Shown here: positions 34,105 to 42,990 of the stretch, piece by piece
Position numbering within the stretch: position 1 is the stretch's first letter
Layout of the letters: each line of letters starts with the position of its first letter
Assembly: GCA_033764335.1 (NCBI GenBank)
Contig: JANRJC010000010.1
Coordinates: 61,571 to 125,570, forward strand
Reading direction: 5' to 3'
Length of the DNA stretch: 64,000 nucleotides
From: JAGQVA01 sp033764335
GTDB lineage: Bacteria; Bacteroidota; Bacteroidia; J057
The notes under the pieces: model-generated
The model's input: only the letters and a program-made list of their open reading frames with translations
Databases searched by the model: none
What the model was told of the DNA's origin: nothing
Translations under genes and position numbers: made by a program

Positions 34105-36222
34105 TTAGAACTGACGGGCCACACGAAACCCATAGGTGTAGCCGCGATACACCGGCGCATCGTTGCCGCGAAGAGCCACGCGGCAATTCCCCGAACGGTT
34201 GAGCCAACTACCGCCCCGCAAAACACGGCGCGAGCCATTCAAGGCGCCTGTCGGGTCTTGCTGCGCCGATTCCGGATAATCCCCATACCAATCCGAACAC
34301 CACTCCCACACATTTCCGCTCATGTCGTACAAACCCAGACTATTCGCCCGTTTCTGCCTCACCGGATACGTCTGATTACCCGAATTATCCCCATACCAGG
34401 CATACTGCCCCAACTGGTTTACATCGCTTGTGCCTGCATACTCCGTACGTCCCTCAGAACCGCCGCCCGCCGCATATTCCCACTCCGCCTCTGTCGGCAG
34501 CCGCCACTTTTGACCCGTCTCCTTACTCAGCCACTCGCAATATGCCACCGCATCCTCCCAACTTACATTTATTACCGGCCGTGATCCTCTTCCCCAACGC
34601 TCATCCCAAGGCTTTTCCCTACCCGTTTTTTCACAAAAAACATCGTACTGGTCAAAGGTCACCTCTGTCGCCCCCAAGAAGAAATCACTTATGGTTATCG
34701 TATATTTTCCTCTTACAAACGAACCTCCATCAATCCTTACCATCTCCGGCAGCAATATTTTATCAGAAGTGTTTTTTTGAGTTTTTTTCTTTTCGGTGGA
34801 TTCTCCCGAAGGGGGTGAGATGTTCGGATCTATATATGGGACGGTCTCTGTAGCAGTGTCCGGCTTTTTTGAAGGATCAAATCCCGGTGATTCTGGTTTC
34901 ACCAGCCACCATACCAACCATACCCCCAACAAACCAGCAATAATTCCTCCCACCATCCGCCCACTCACAATTGGCGGGGATTGGGGTTTAGGGGTCGAAA
35001 CGATTGTTTGTACCGGAGGTTTTTTTTCTTCGGGCTTTTTTTCCGCAGGTTTTTTCTCAGGGGGTTTTTCGGCAGGGGGTTCGGGAATCTGGGGTTTTTC
35101 CGCCGCCTCAATCCTTGCGATCTCGGACTGGGCTTGTGCGGCAAAAACTCCGCCGGGCAAGTCTCGCAGAAAACGGCGCAATGCCGCTTCGCCCTGACGC
35201 CGGGCATGCTCAAATCGCTCCCGCTGCTCGATGTAGTCGAGTTTGTCCAGGGCTGTCTCTACATATTGGCCGGAAAGGAGTTCATATTCTTTCAAATACC
35301 GGCGATAACCGGCCTTGTCGTCCGACAGCTGCGCAACTGCCCACACGGCTTCCTCCCGGTATTTGCCCTGCGGGTAGGTCTGAAGGTATTGTTCATAGAC
35401 CGGGATCGTATTTGTTTTTTGGGTTTCTGCCCAGTCGCGGGTTTCGTTTTTTTGGGGGTGGAAAATAAATTCTCCGCCCTGATCCCCGACATCGTAAACC
35501 GGACGGCCAATGGGGGTCTGCCGCGAGTTGTAGGTGACGGCGGTGGTCAGTTTGTCGGCCAATGTGCCCATGCGTATGCCTTCCCCGGCGTAGCGGTTCA
35601 GAATGTCCAGCAGTTTATCGGCAAAGGGGCTGTGTTGCCCGGCGATGCCATCGGGAACCACTTCATTGCGACCGGAGGCGAGTATCCACCGCGAAGGGTC
35701 TTTTTCCAGCCGCTCCTCGCGGGGGCTATCCCGCACCACAACTGCACCCGAATAACAACTGTCCACGATCAACACGACATGATGGGCCTGTTTCAGGGAC
35801 TTTATCACTTTGGTCAGGTGGCTATAGGAAATATAACTCACCTCGGCTTCGTATTGGGCGTCCACGGGTATCCAATAGGCTTCCTCATACACCGGGTCAT
35901 AATGGCCATGACCGGAAAAATAGATAACCACGTTTTCGCCGGGTTTTACCCGTTCCAGCAAATCGCGGAAGGCGGCGGTAATTTTCCGCTGGGTGGCTTC
36001 GCCGTTGTAAATTTCCTGCACATTTTCCGCCGCAAAGGCATATCGGTCGAGCAATACCTGAGCAAATGCCTTTGCATCCCCTACGGCGTTTGCCAGCCTG
36101 CCGACATGCACATACTCATCAATCCCAATCACCAGCAGGTGATTGCGGCGGGAAACGGCGGGGGATTGTTCGTTTTTTCCCTCCCAATTTAGGGAGCGGT
36201 TTGTGTTATTGTCAGGATTCAT
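34105..36222 (-). CDS. Caspase-like protease with membrane helix and C-terminal FGE/SUMF1 domain
   Basis: The N-terminal C14 caspase-like domain (about 25-255) has catalytic His105 in IYFSGHGHYD and Cys156 in LIVDSCYSGA. A helical TPR-like region (270-375) and a Pro/Lys/Glu-rich linker follow. One membrane helix spans ~423-441, then comes an FGE-sulfatase/SUMF1-like domain (~492-705; WRLPTEAEWEYAA, GNVWEWCSDW, RVLRGGSW, GFRVA). Caspase domains are proteolytic effectors, and FGE folds of this type often serve as ligand-binding lectin-like sensors. The start is the ATG at 36220-36222; further upstream the frame enters the repeat. It is flanked by two direct repeat copies. Confidence 0.88.
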   Translation of the reverse strand: MNPDNNTNRSLNWEGKNEQSPAVSRRNHLLVIGIDEYVHVGRLANAVGDAKAFAQVLLDRYAFAAENVQEIYNGEATQRKITAAFRDLLERVKPGENVVIYFSGHGHYDPVYEEAYWIPVDAQYEAEVSYISYSHLTKVIKSLKQAHHVVLIVDSCYSGAVVVRDSPREERLEKDPSRWILASGRNEVVPDGIAGQHSPFADKLLDILNRYAGEGIRMGTLADKLTTAVTYNSRQTPIGRPVYDVGDQGGEFIFHPQKNETRDWAETQKTNTIPVYEQYLQTYPQGKYREEAVWAVAQLSDDKAGYRRYLKEYELLSGQYVETALDKLDYIEQRERFEHARRQGEAALRRFLRDLPGGVFAAQAQSEIARIEAAEKPQIPEPPAEKPPEKKPAEKKPEEKKPPVQTIVSTPKPQSPPIVSGRMVGGIIAGLLGVWLVWWLVKPESPGFDPSKKPDTATETVPYIDPNISPPSGESTEKKKTQKNTSDKILLPEMVRIDGGSFVRGKYTITISDFFLGATEVTFDQYDVFCEKTGREKPWDERWGRGSRPVINVSWEDAVAYCEWLSKETGQKWRLPTEAEWEYAAGGGSEGRTEYAGTSDVNQLGQYAWYGDNSGNQTYPVRQKRANSLGLYDMSGNVWEWCSDWYGDYPESAQQDPTGALNGSRRVLRGGSWLNRSGNCRVALRGNDAPVYRGYTYGFRVARQF

Positions 36223-36327
36223 GCCCGAAACCAGGGTTAAACGGCCATAAATTGGGGATTTTGTGGCAGATTTGCAAGCAAGCTGGAAAAGGCAAACAAA
36301 AAATGAAGGGCGCGTGGGACGAGGGGA

Positions 36328-36588
36328 CGCAAGAAACGAGGGAATGCGTGAAACGAGGGAATAAATTCCCATCGCTATGGATACACCGGACACGCGCCTC
36401 TGGCGCAACGCAAAAATAAAAAAGAGAGGGCGCACCTGGGTGCTACCGATGTTGCGGCCCTCCGGGCCTATGCCTTCGGCACAAAACGCTGTGTCGCGGA
36501 CACTAAGGCCCGGAGGGCCGCAACATCGGTAGCACCCAGGTGCGCCCCCCTTTTGAATTTTCCCCACTTGCGATGCGCCGAAGGGCGC
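36328..36588. repeat. Nested palindromic repeat, copy 2
   Basis: This copy has the same orientation and flanks as copy 1 (left 36328-36424, right 36555-36588; outer arms 36394-36411 and 36570-36588). The inner perfect inverted repeat is 42 bp (36428-36469 with 36506-36547). Its arms share only the frame GCTAC-N10-NNCTCCGG with copy 1. The 36-nt loop again holds two hairpins (TGCCTTCGGCA and GTGTC-GCG-GACAC). The flanking DNA 36223-36327 and 36589-36709 shows no gene; a weak promoter-like TAGGTTTA lies at 36679. Confidence 0.85.
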
Positions 36589-36709
36589 GCAGTGTTGACC
36601 CGGCTTCGACTCGAAACCACCGGAAGGGCACTCCCAGAATAAAATCAACCTTTTGTAAGTCTTTTCAACAAAATTATCTAGGTTTAGGGAGATTTCTTAT
36701 TTTAGAAAT

Positions 36710-38401
36710 ATGAAAAAACTTATTGTACTCGCGATTACTGTAATTGGATGTTTAGCCGGCTTTTCGCAGGAAGGTGAACCTGATCTTCGCATGGAAGTGG
36801 CCGTTGAGGGATATTCGGATAAATATTATGTGGCGGCAACCGGAGACCTCGGTCTCGTTTTGTACCACCAGTCAGATACTACGGACGCAGAAAAGGATCC
36901 TATCTGGACTTTCACCAAGTTTACCACTGATTTTGTCGAAATCTGGAAAAGAGAAGCCGCCGTGAAAAAAGGTTTGATTTATCAGCGTGAATATTTTGAC
37001 GGGGTGGCTGTACATGCGCTGTTTATGCCCTTAAAGTCCCGACTAAAAACGCCTTTTCAGATCATTAGCCTGAATGCCGAAACGGGGGAAATTTTCTCTA
37101 CCGATGGTGTCATTCCCTATAAAGTAAAGGTCAATGATTTTAGTGTCATCAAAAACATGGCCTACGTGGGCGGAGAAACGGAAATGGGCAAACTTGAAAA
37201 ATTCGGCAGAGGAGCCGCCGTCGCCGCCGTTTTCCCGATTTTCCTCGGCATTCTTCAGTACAACCCCAAAATGGTGCTGATGCGCTCCGACATCTACGAA
37301 AACAAAACGCTGGAGGAAAAATTTAACTACTACAAAGCTTCTTCAGTTCAAAGTCTTTCGACCAATGAAGTGGCCCGAAGCATGAGCGTGGTGATTAATC
37401 ATTCGCCCCAGCGGAAAAAAGACAAAGTTTATATCAAAGAATACGCCCAGGACAAACTCATCCGCAATCTCGAAATCAATCCCAAAGGCCCTAACCGCCT
37501 GCTTACAGGCCGTATTCGCCACATCAACCGGGAAGAGTTTCTGGTCATCGGAACTTATGCCGCGCCCTATTTTGACCAAAAGGTCATGGAGCGTTTTAGC
37601 ACCTGGGTTACTCATACCAAACTCGAAGGAAAAGCGCAGGGCATATATGTAGCGAAATTTTCTTACCGCTCGCAAAAATTTATACAATACTATAACTTCA
37701 GCGAGTTTGAAAATTTTTTCGAGGCTTACGGCAAGAAGATTGAAAAAAAGGTCAAAAAGAAAGCCCAGAAAAGAAAGAAAAAGGCGGAAAAACGCGCCAA
37801 AAAGAAAAAAGTTACCCGCGAACTTATCCTCGATGTGAATCTGCTGGTTCACGATATTATCGAAACTCCCGACGAATATCTTCTGGTGGCCGAGGCTTAT
37901 TATCCGGTTTATGAGGAAATAAACAGTTCCTTTAACCCGCTTAGTGGCGAAACGGGTTATTCCCGCCCGGGAAGGGGAAATGTGTTGCTGGGCTATCGTT
38001 ATACTCATGCGATCACCGCAGGATTCGACAAGTTTAAGGGAACGATGAAGTGGGACAATTCATTCCCTATCTGGAATATCATGTCGGACAAACTCGAACA
38101 AAGAGTCCAGGTTTTTCACAACGACGAAGATACCACCACTACCATGACCTTTAACCACGAGGGACTGATTCAGTCGCGCCTCGTCAAAAAGGGGGAAGTG
38201 ATTCAAAGCCGGAAGCTCAAACAGATTCAGACCGAGTTTATGACCGACCGGATCAAAGAAGACTATAACAGTGATATCGAATACTGGTATGGGAATTATT
38301 TCCTCGCATGGGGTTATGAAAAAATTGCCAAAACCGACGAAAGAGTTCTCGCGCCCGTGCGAAGGCGACATGTGTTTTATTTTTATAAGGTAGCCTATTA
38401 A
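36710..38401 (+). CDS. Secreted hypothetical protein with a Lys/Arg-rich segment
   Basis: A signal peptide (MKKLIVLAITVIGCLAGFSQ) begins a 563-residue protein that I cannot assign. It is beta-rich with an unusual block of about 30 basic residues near residue 345-370 (KKIEKKVKKKAQKRKKKAEK and onward). This block divides two halves; the second contains LLVAEAYYPVYEEI and GYRYTHAITAGFDKFKGTMKWDNSFP, which resemble strands of a propeller or large sandwich. It starts the four-gene cluster and ends 14 bp before the lipoprotein gene. Confidence 0.7.
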   Translation: MKKLIVLAITVIGCLAGFSQEGEPDLRMEVAVEGYSDKYYVAATGDLGLVLYHQSDTTDAEKDPIWTFTKFTTDFVEIWKREAAVKKGLIYQREYFDGVAVHALFMPLKSRLKTPFQIISLNAETGEIFSTDGVIPYKVKVNDFSVIKNMAYVGGETEMGKLEKFGRGAAVAAVFPIFLGILQYNPKMVLMRSDIYENKTLEEKFNYYKASSVQSLSTNEVARSMSVVINHSPQRKKDKVYIKEYAQDKLIRNLEINPKGPNRLLTGRIRHINREEFLVIGTYAAPYFDQKVMERFSTWVTHTKLEGKAQGIYVAKFSYRSQKFIQYYNFSEFENFFEAYGKKIEKKVKKKAQKRKKKAEKRAKKKKVTRELILDVNLLVHDIIETPDEYLLVAEAYYPVYEEINSSFNPLSGETGYSRPGRGNVLLGYRYTHAITAGFDKFKGTMKWDNSFPIWNIMSDKLEQRVQVFHNDEDTTTTMTFNHEGLIQSRLVKKGEVIQSRKLKQIQTEFMTDRIKEDYNSDIEYWYGNYFLAWGYEKIAKTDERVLAPVRRRHVFYFYKVAY

Positions 38402-38415
38402 CTAAACCTCCAACA

Positions 38416-40068
38416 ATGAAACCCAAACTAAGCCCTGCCCTCCGCATGTCGGGATTATTCCTGATCTTTTCAATGCTCTTTTCGAGTTGTATTTTTTACA
38501 AAAAAGTGGATGTACTTCCTACAGATTTGGGAAAAACCCCTTACGCGAAGTTGACAAATTGGGATGAGTTTATCCGTTATCATGCACGGTCGCGTCCCTA
38601 TACACTGGCTCATACGCCCGAAGGCATGTATTACCTTACCGTACTAGAGTACGGAAAAGACAGCATGCGAATGGATGCCGAAAAAATTAGTTACCCCTTC
38701 ATTTTTCCGGAATCCGACTTTTTTCCACAAAAAAAAATACCCAAAACCTACCGGACCGAGTTTTTGCATTCAACGAATCTTTATATAGACAAATCCTTAA
38801 ACGAAGGGCAAATTATCCTGTTGACGGATGACATAAAAGTTAGTCGCCTGTATTCGGCGGCGGAGGCACTTAATGTCGTCGTAAATACCGCTATTGCCGG
38901 TATGGGTATTATTGCTGCTACCGGTATTTTCCTCGCTATAGTCTGCAACTGCCCGCAGGTATATGCAATCGCGCCTGACGGGACACAAACCAAACAGGGG
39001 ACACTTTTCACCGGGGCCATCTCCCGCTCACTGGAAAGAACCGACCTTCTGCCCCTGCAAAATCTCGGCAAAACCGGGCAAAATCTAAAAATTACCGTCG
39101 CCAACGAGCTGCCGGAAGAAGAGTTTATTGACGAATTAAAACTGCTGCGAACCCAACTTTCGCCCGGAGCAAAAACCGGAATAAATACTAATAACCAACT
39201 ATTTGAATATCAGAAACTTGTATATCCTCATCAGGCCCTTAGCATGAACGGGAAAAACATCCTTGACCCGATCAAATATACAGACAGCCTGAATTACAAC
39301 TTTTCCGACTTCCCCGGCGGAAACCAACTGAATACAGCCACATTTTCTTTCAAAAAAAGTGATTTCAACACGGATCAGCCGATGCTCATTATCAACGCCC
39401 GTCAGACCGAGTGGCTCGAAACGGTAGCTGAAGTGTTTTTTGGGGCTTTTGGTAATCGCTTTGACCGCTGGAATGAAATGATGGATCAGGTACCCGTTGA
39501 AAAATACGAAGCCCGCACCTCCGAACGCGGAATCTCCCTCAATGTCTGGATCGAAACAACCCAGGGCTGGAAAAAAGCCGGAACCTTCCACAATGCGGGA
39601 GTAAATATGTCAAAACGAATGGGGCTTACCCTTGACCTTTCTCAAACCTCCGGAGAAACCGTAAATGTCCGGCTGGAATGTGCTTACAAGTTCTGGGAAA
39701 TAGATGAAATTGGAATGGCTAATGATTGGAAGGAAATTACCGACTACACCGAAGTGCCCCTGATTTCGGCCTTTGATGAAAAAGGGGAAGAGGTATCCGA
39801 TAAAATTGGCCGCATTGACCAAAATTACGCCATACAGCCTCATTCCGGGTCGGCCATTACCCTGACTTTTGAAAACCCCGCCGAAACCAACGAAATCTAT
39901 GTACTCAAAGGAACCGGCTATTACCACCATATCCGAAACTACGAACACGCGCCCGATAAGCAGTTTATCCGCTATATGCGAGCCAACCAAAAAACCGTAA
40001 CGCAAGAACTCTCCGTATTGATGGATGCCTTGCAAAAAAATCAAATGGTAACAAACAAAAAACCATGA
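38416..40068 (+). CDS. Hypothetical lipoprotein, 550 aa
   Basis: A lipoprotein signal (GLFLIFSMLFSSC, lipobox FSSC) starts the protein. A hydrophobic stretch near residue 155-175 (VVVNTAIAGMGIIAATGIFLAIVCNCP) could be a second membrane segment or a buried helix. The remainder is mixed alpha/beta with no known family. Its stop codon overlaps the start of the radical SAM gene (ATGA), which suggests coupled translation. Confidence 0.7.
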   Translation: MKPKLSPALRMSGLFLIFSMLFSSCIFYKKVDVLPTDLGKTPYAKLTNWDEFIRYHARSRPYTLAHTPEGMYYLTVLEYGKDSMRMDAEKISYPFIFPESDFFPQKKIPKTYRTEFLHSTNLYIDKSLNEGQIILLTDDIKVSRLYSAAEALNVVVNTAIAGMGIIAATGIFLAIVCNCPQVYAIAPDGTQTKQGTLFTGAISRSLERTDLLPLQNLGKTGQNLKITVANELPEEEFIDELKLLRTQLSPGAKTGINTNNQLFEYQKLVYPHQALSMNGKNILDPIKYTDSLNYNFSDFPGGNQLNTATFSFKKSDFNTDQPMLIINARQTEWLETVAEVFFGAFGNRFDRWNEMMDQVPVEKYEARTSERGISLNVWIETTQGWKKAGTFHNAGVNMSKRMGLTLDLSQTSGETVNVRLECAYKFWEIDEIGMANDWKEITDYTEVPLISAFDEKGEEVSDKIGRIDQNYAIQPHSGSAITLTFENPAETNEIYVLKGTGYYHHIRNYEHAPDKQFIRYMRANQKTVTQELSVLMDALQKNQMVTNKKP

Positions 40069-41165
40069 CCTGGAAACCGGTAAGAAACCTCGAATTCCGG
40101 ATCGTACAGATACGAATGTTTGCGGACATTTTCCGCCAGGGACTGCGGCTTTACCGTCATCCGCTGAGGGCATTACAAGCATTACAAAAACTTCGGCAAC
40201 ACGGCAAAGAGGTACTCGCCGGACAAAAACTCCACAAAGGTTTTAAAATCAGCGGAAAATACGGCTGGGACATGTTTCATCCGCTCTGGCCTTCGCCGGC
40301 GTTTAATAAATTTTTTTACCATCACCTGGAAGAGGTATTACCCTCCGGGCAAAACAAAGGCGTCCTGCGCCGGTTGCTTGTCGCTATCACCAAAAAGTGC
40401 CCGCTTCAATGTGCGCATTGCAGCGAGTGGGATACCCTCAATCAGAAAGACATTCTCAGCCGGGAGGAGTACGAACAAAAAATCCGCGCAATGGTCAACT
40501 ATGGCGTGAGTCAGATTGTCTATAGCGGAGGAGAACCGCTCAACCGCTTTGCAGACCTCGTTTATCTGATTGAACGATTTGACCATACCAGCCAGTGGAT
40601 TTATACCTCCGGCTACGGACTTACACCCGAAAAAGCTACTCACCTAAAACTCGCCGGACTCGAAGGCGTAGCCGTCAGCCTTGACCATCATATTCCCGAA
40701 GAACATAATGCTTTCCGAGGCAATAATCGCTCCTTTTTCTGGGTGGAAAATGCGGTGCGCAACTGTTTGGATGCCGGTCTGTTTGTAAGCATAAATATTT
40801 GTCCTTCAAGAGAATACATTACTGCCGGAGGAATAGATGACTTTATGAAACTCATGCGAGCCTGGCAAATCCCAACCGTCAATATCCTCGAACCCCGAGC
40901 CGTCGGCCATTTTGCCGGACAGGATGTGGAGTTGCGGGAGGAAGAAAAAAAGATTTTAGACGAATGTTTTTACCGGTACAACTTTTCGCCCGCGTTTGAC
41001 GACTACCCTGTATTAACCTATCCCGGCATTTCACGGAAATATGTAAAATGCGGCGGCGGAATTTCGTACCTTTTGCTCGATTACGACGGAACATTACGAC
41101 CCTGCCCTTTCTGCAAAACGCCGATGTCCTCGCCGGTAAATCGAGAAATCTTATGCGAAGCGTAA
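40065..41165 (+). CDS. Radical SAM protein with a C-terminal cysteine cluster
   Basis: The iron-sulfur motif CPLQCAHC (Cys112, Cys116, Cys119) fits CxxxCxxC of radical SAM enzymes. It is followed by VYSGGEPLNRFADL (GGE motif) and barrel strands. The C-terminal region has Cys residues in KYVKCGGG and RPCPFCKTP, suggesting a SPASM-like auxiliary cluster domain. Such enzymes often modify peptides or make cofactors. No short precursor peptide is visible next to it. The gene overlaps the upstream lipoprotein gene by four bases. Confidence 0.85.
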   Translation: MTWKPVRNLEFRIVQIRMFADIFRQGLRLYRHPLRALQALQKLRQHGKEVLAGQKLHKGFKISGKYGWDMFHPLWPSPAFNKFFYHHLEEVLPSGQNKGVLRRLLVAITKKCPLQCAHCSEWDTLNQKDILSREEYEQKIRAMVNYGVSQIVYSGGEPLNRFADLVYLIERFDHTSQWIYTSGYGLTPEKATHLKLAGLEGVAVSLDHHIPEEHNAFRGNNRSFFWVENAVRNCLDAGLFVSINICPSREYITAGGIDDFMKLMRAWQIPTVNILEPRAVGHFAGQDVELREEEKKILDECFYRYNFSPAFDDYPVLTYPGISRKYVKCGGGISYLLLDYDGTLRPCPFCKTPMSSPVNREILCEA

Positions 41166-41179
41166 ACTTCTGTAAACCC

Positions 41180-42211
41180 ATGAAAAAACAACTTTTACTT
41201 ATCCTTTTGCTTTTCCCGGCGGTTGTGGCCGCGCAAAATGACCCCGGATATATTACTGCTTTTATGCCTCTTGTGCAATCCAACCCTGACGCTGTCCTCG
41301 AAGGAATGGGCGGATTGGGAGTAGTTTTGCCGGAAAACATGATGGGAAACCACAGCCGCATGAATCCGGCTTTGTTGTATGATTCCGCCAATATTACCCG
41401 TTTTCAGATTCACTACAACCCCGAATTAAGTTCCATATTTACCGGATTTCATCATCTGGAAGGAAATCTGAGTTTTTCGCTCCGCCCCCGACACCGGATA
41501 AGTGCTGTTTTGGGCGGGTTTAATCTCGGCTGGTCGCCTAATAGAAACGGCGTCTGTCCTCCCCCCAATCCGTCGTTTAGCCAAATATTTTCTACAAAAG
41601 TCGGTATCCAATATGGCTGGAAAATCAATCGCTGGTTGAGTGTGGGAGCGGGTTTGTACGGAGTTCAATCGCGCCTCACCTGGGTGTGTGAAGATAATCC
41701 TTCGGTGACGAGAACCCTGGCAGGAGAATGGGGGCTGCAATTCCAGAAAGCACTTTTGCAGTCACCCCGACAAGAGTTGTGGCTGCGGGCCGCTGTATCC
41801 CAAACTGCCATTGGCCCCAAACTCGATTTTTTTCCTGGCGATACCGGATTAGCTGCCATTGGGCCGATCTGGCGGGCGGGTGCGCAGATCGAATGGAAAA
41901 AGAAAGATGCCATTTTTGCGGGTATCTCGGCGGGTTATCAGATGTCTTATATCCCAGGCTATCGCCCGATTCATACAATAGGTCTTCAGGAAACGCTCAA
42001 TGTAGGCGAAAATGTGAACCTTTACCTGCGGCAGGGGGTGAATTTTCGGTCATTTGACGCCTTCCGGGGCGGTTTTGCCCAAATCAGTACCGGCATTGGG
42101 GTGGAAATGGGATACTTTCGAATTGACGCCAGTATGCTAACCCCTTTGCCCGTAAACACCCATATCAGTACGCCGTTCCGGATTAGCATGACCTACTCTT
42201 TTGGAAAATAA
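41180..42211 (+). CDS. PorV-like outer-membrane beta-barrel protein
   Basis: A signal peptide (MKKQLLLILLLFPAVVAAQ) is followed by a barrel with PorV/UPF0164-like features: EGMGGLGVVLPENMMGNHSRMNPALL near the N-terminus and a closing strand FRISMTYSFGK. PorV is the T9SS shuttle protein, but many homologues have other roles. The ATG at 41180 was chosen because a longer frame from 41048 overlaps the radical SAM gene and lacks a signal. It lies 14 bp after the radical SAM stop and probably belongs to the same transcript. Confidence 0.75.
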   Translation: MKKQLLLILLLFPAVVAAQNDPGYITAFMPLVQSNPDAVLEGMGGLGVVLPENMMGNHSRMNPALLYDSANITRFQIHYNPELSSIFTGFHHLEGNLSFSLRPRHRISAVLGGFNLGWSPNRNGVCPPPNPSFSQIFSTKVGIQYGWKINRWLSVGAGLYGVQSRLTWVCEDNPSVTRTLAGEWGLQFQKALLQSPRQELWLRAAVSQTAIGPKLDFFPGDTGLAAIGPIWRAGAQIEWKKKDAIFAGISAGYQMSYIPGYRPIHTIGLQETLNVGENVNLYLRQGVNFRSFDAFRGGFAQISTGIGVEMGYFRIDASMLTPLPVNTHISTPFRISMTYSFGK

Positions 42212-42223
42212 AAGCCTAAACCT

Positions 42224-42964
42224 CTATTCCTTCGCCACTTTTTCACTAAAATCAATAAAAGCCTGCGGGTAAGTCGCATGGTTGGTTTTCATCATCCGGT
42301 CCCAGAAATTGAAGTAGATACCATAATTGCAGTGAAAATATCGGTGATGCTGGTGGTGGTGAATGGCGGTGTTAAATATTTTAAACACACCTTTTTTATT
42401 TGCCCGAAGCTCAAACCCCAAATGACCATAAACACTCATAAATAATACAAACGTCGCAAAAAACACCAAGACACCGTGATAAACGGGTAAAACCATTCCT
42501 ACCAGCGGAATGATCCCAATCTGTACGACTGCCTCCAGCGGGTGAAAAGCAAAAGCTGTAAACGGATTCGGATTGTGAAACCGGTGGTGCCAGGAATGAA
42601 CGATTTTGTAAACTGGTTTCCAATGCAACAACCGATGGGTCCAATAAAACCAGGTATCGTGTATCAGAAAAGCCAACGCCAGGGAAACTACGAGGTACCA
42701 CCACCCATACTGACCGGCTTCGTAATAAATTGCCGCAGAGCCATTGCTTACGGCTTCATCCAAACCATACCCTGCCAGTGCAAAAACCCCAAAGGAGAGC
42801 GCAGAAAAACCCATTTCGCGTTTCATAATCGGCCAGGGTGCGGTCTGCGGATTGATTTTCAGCTTTCGGAACTTTGTCCCTTTCCATACATAAAATATCA
42901 GGTATAAAGACGTTACCGCCCCGCCTGCCATTACCGGTAAAAATATCGTCCAGAAAAAACTCAT
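42224..42964 (-). CDS. Sterol desaturase/fatty acid hydroxylase family protein
   Basis: A polytopic membrane di-iron enzyme. Histidine boxes HDTWFYWTHRLLH, HSWHHRFHNPNP and HHHQHHRYFHCNYG supply the metal ligands of the fatty acid hydroxylase superfamily. Substrates in bacteria include sterols, carotenoids and fatty acyl groups. It is encoded 26 bp downstream of a fatty acid desaturase on the same strand, so both may act on the same lipid. Confidence 0.88.
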   Translation of the reverse strand: MSFFWTIFLPVMAGGAVTSLYLIFYVWKGTKFRKLKINPQTAPWPIMKREMGFSALSFGVFALAGYGLDEAVSNGSAAIYYEAGQYGWWYLVVSLALAFLIHDTWFYWTHRLLHWKPVYKIVHSWHHRFHNPNPFTAFAFHPLEAVVQIGIIPLVGMVLPVYHGVLVFFATFVLFMSVYGHLGFELRANKKGVFKIFNTAIHHHQHHRYFHCNYGIYFNFWDRMMKTNHATYPQAFIDFSEKVAKE

Positions 42965-42990
42965 ATTACAGCGGTAAAAAAATCATTCGA

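Noticed and set aside
34981..36192. Long plus-strand frames opposite the caspase-FGE gene
   Set aside because: They arise from the reverse complement of the Pro/Lys-rich linker and caspase region; Phe/Gly-rich runs and no start context.
33701..36588. CRISPR array in the repeat region
   Set aside because: There are only two copies, 2.6 kb apart and each ~270 bp long, with no regular spacers and no cas genes.
34105..36648. A complete diversity-generating retroelement at the caspase-FGE gene
   Set aside because: No reverse transcriptase gene, accessory avd gene or template repeat is present in the window, and the C-terminal codons are not obviously adenine-derived. Only the protein architecture recalls known targets.
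34105..36648. Extended 847-codon version of the caspase gene
   Set aside because: The extra 142 codons read through palindromic repeat copy 2 and are not protein-like; the ATG at 36222 precedes the caspase domain properly.
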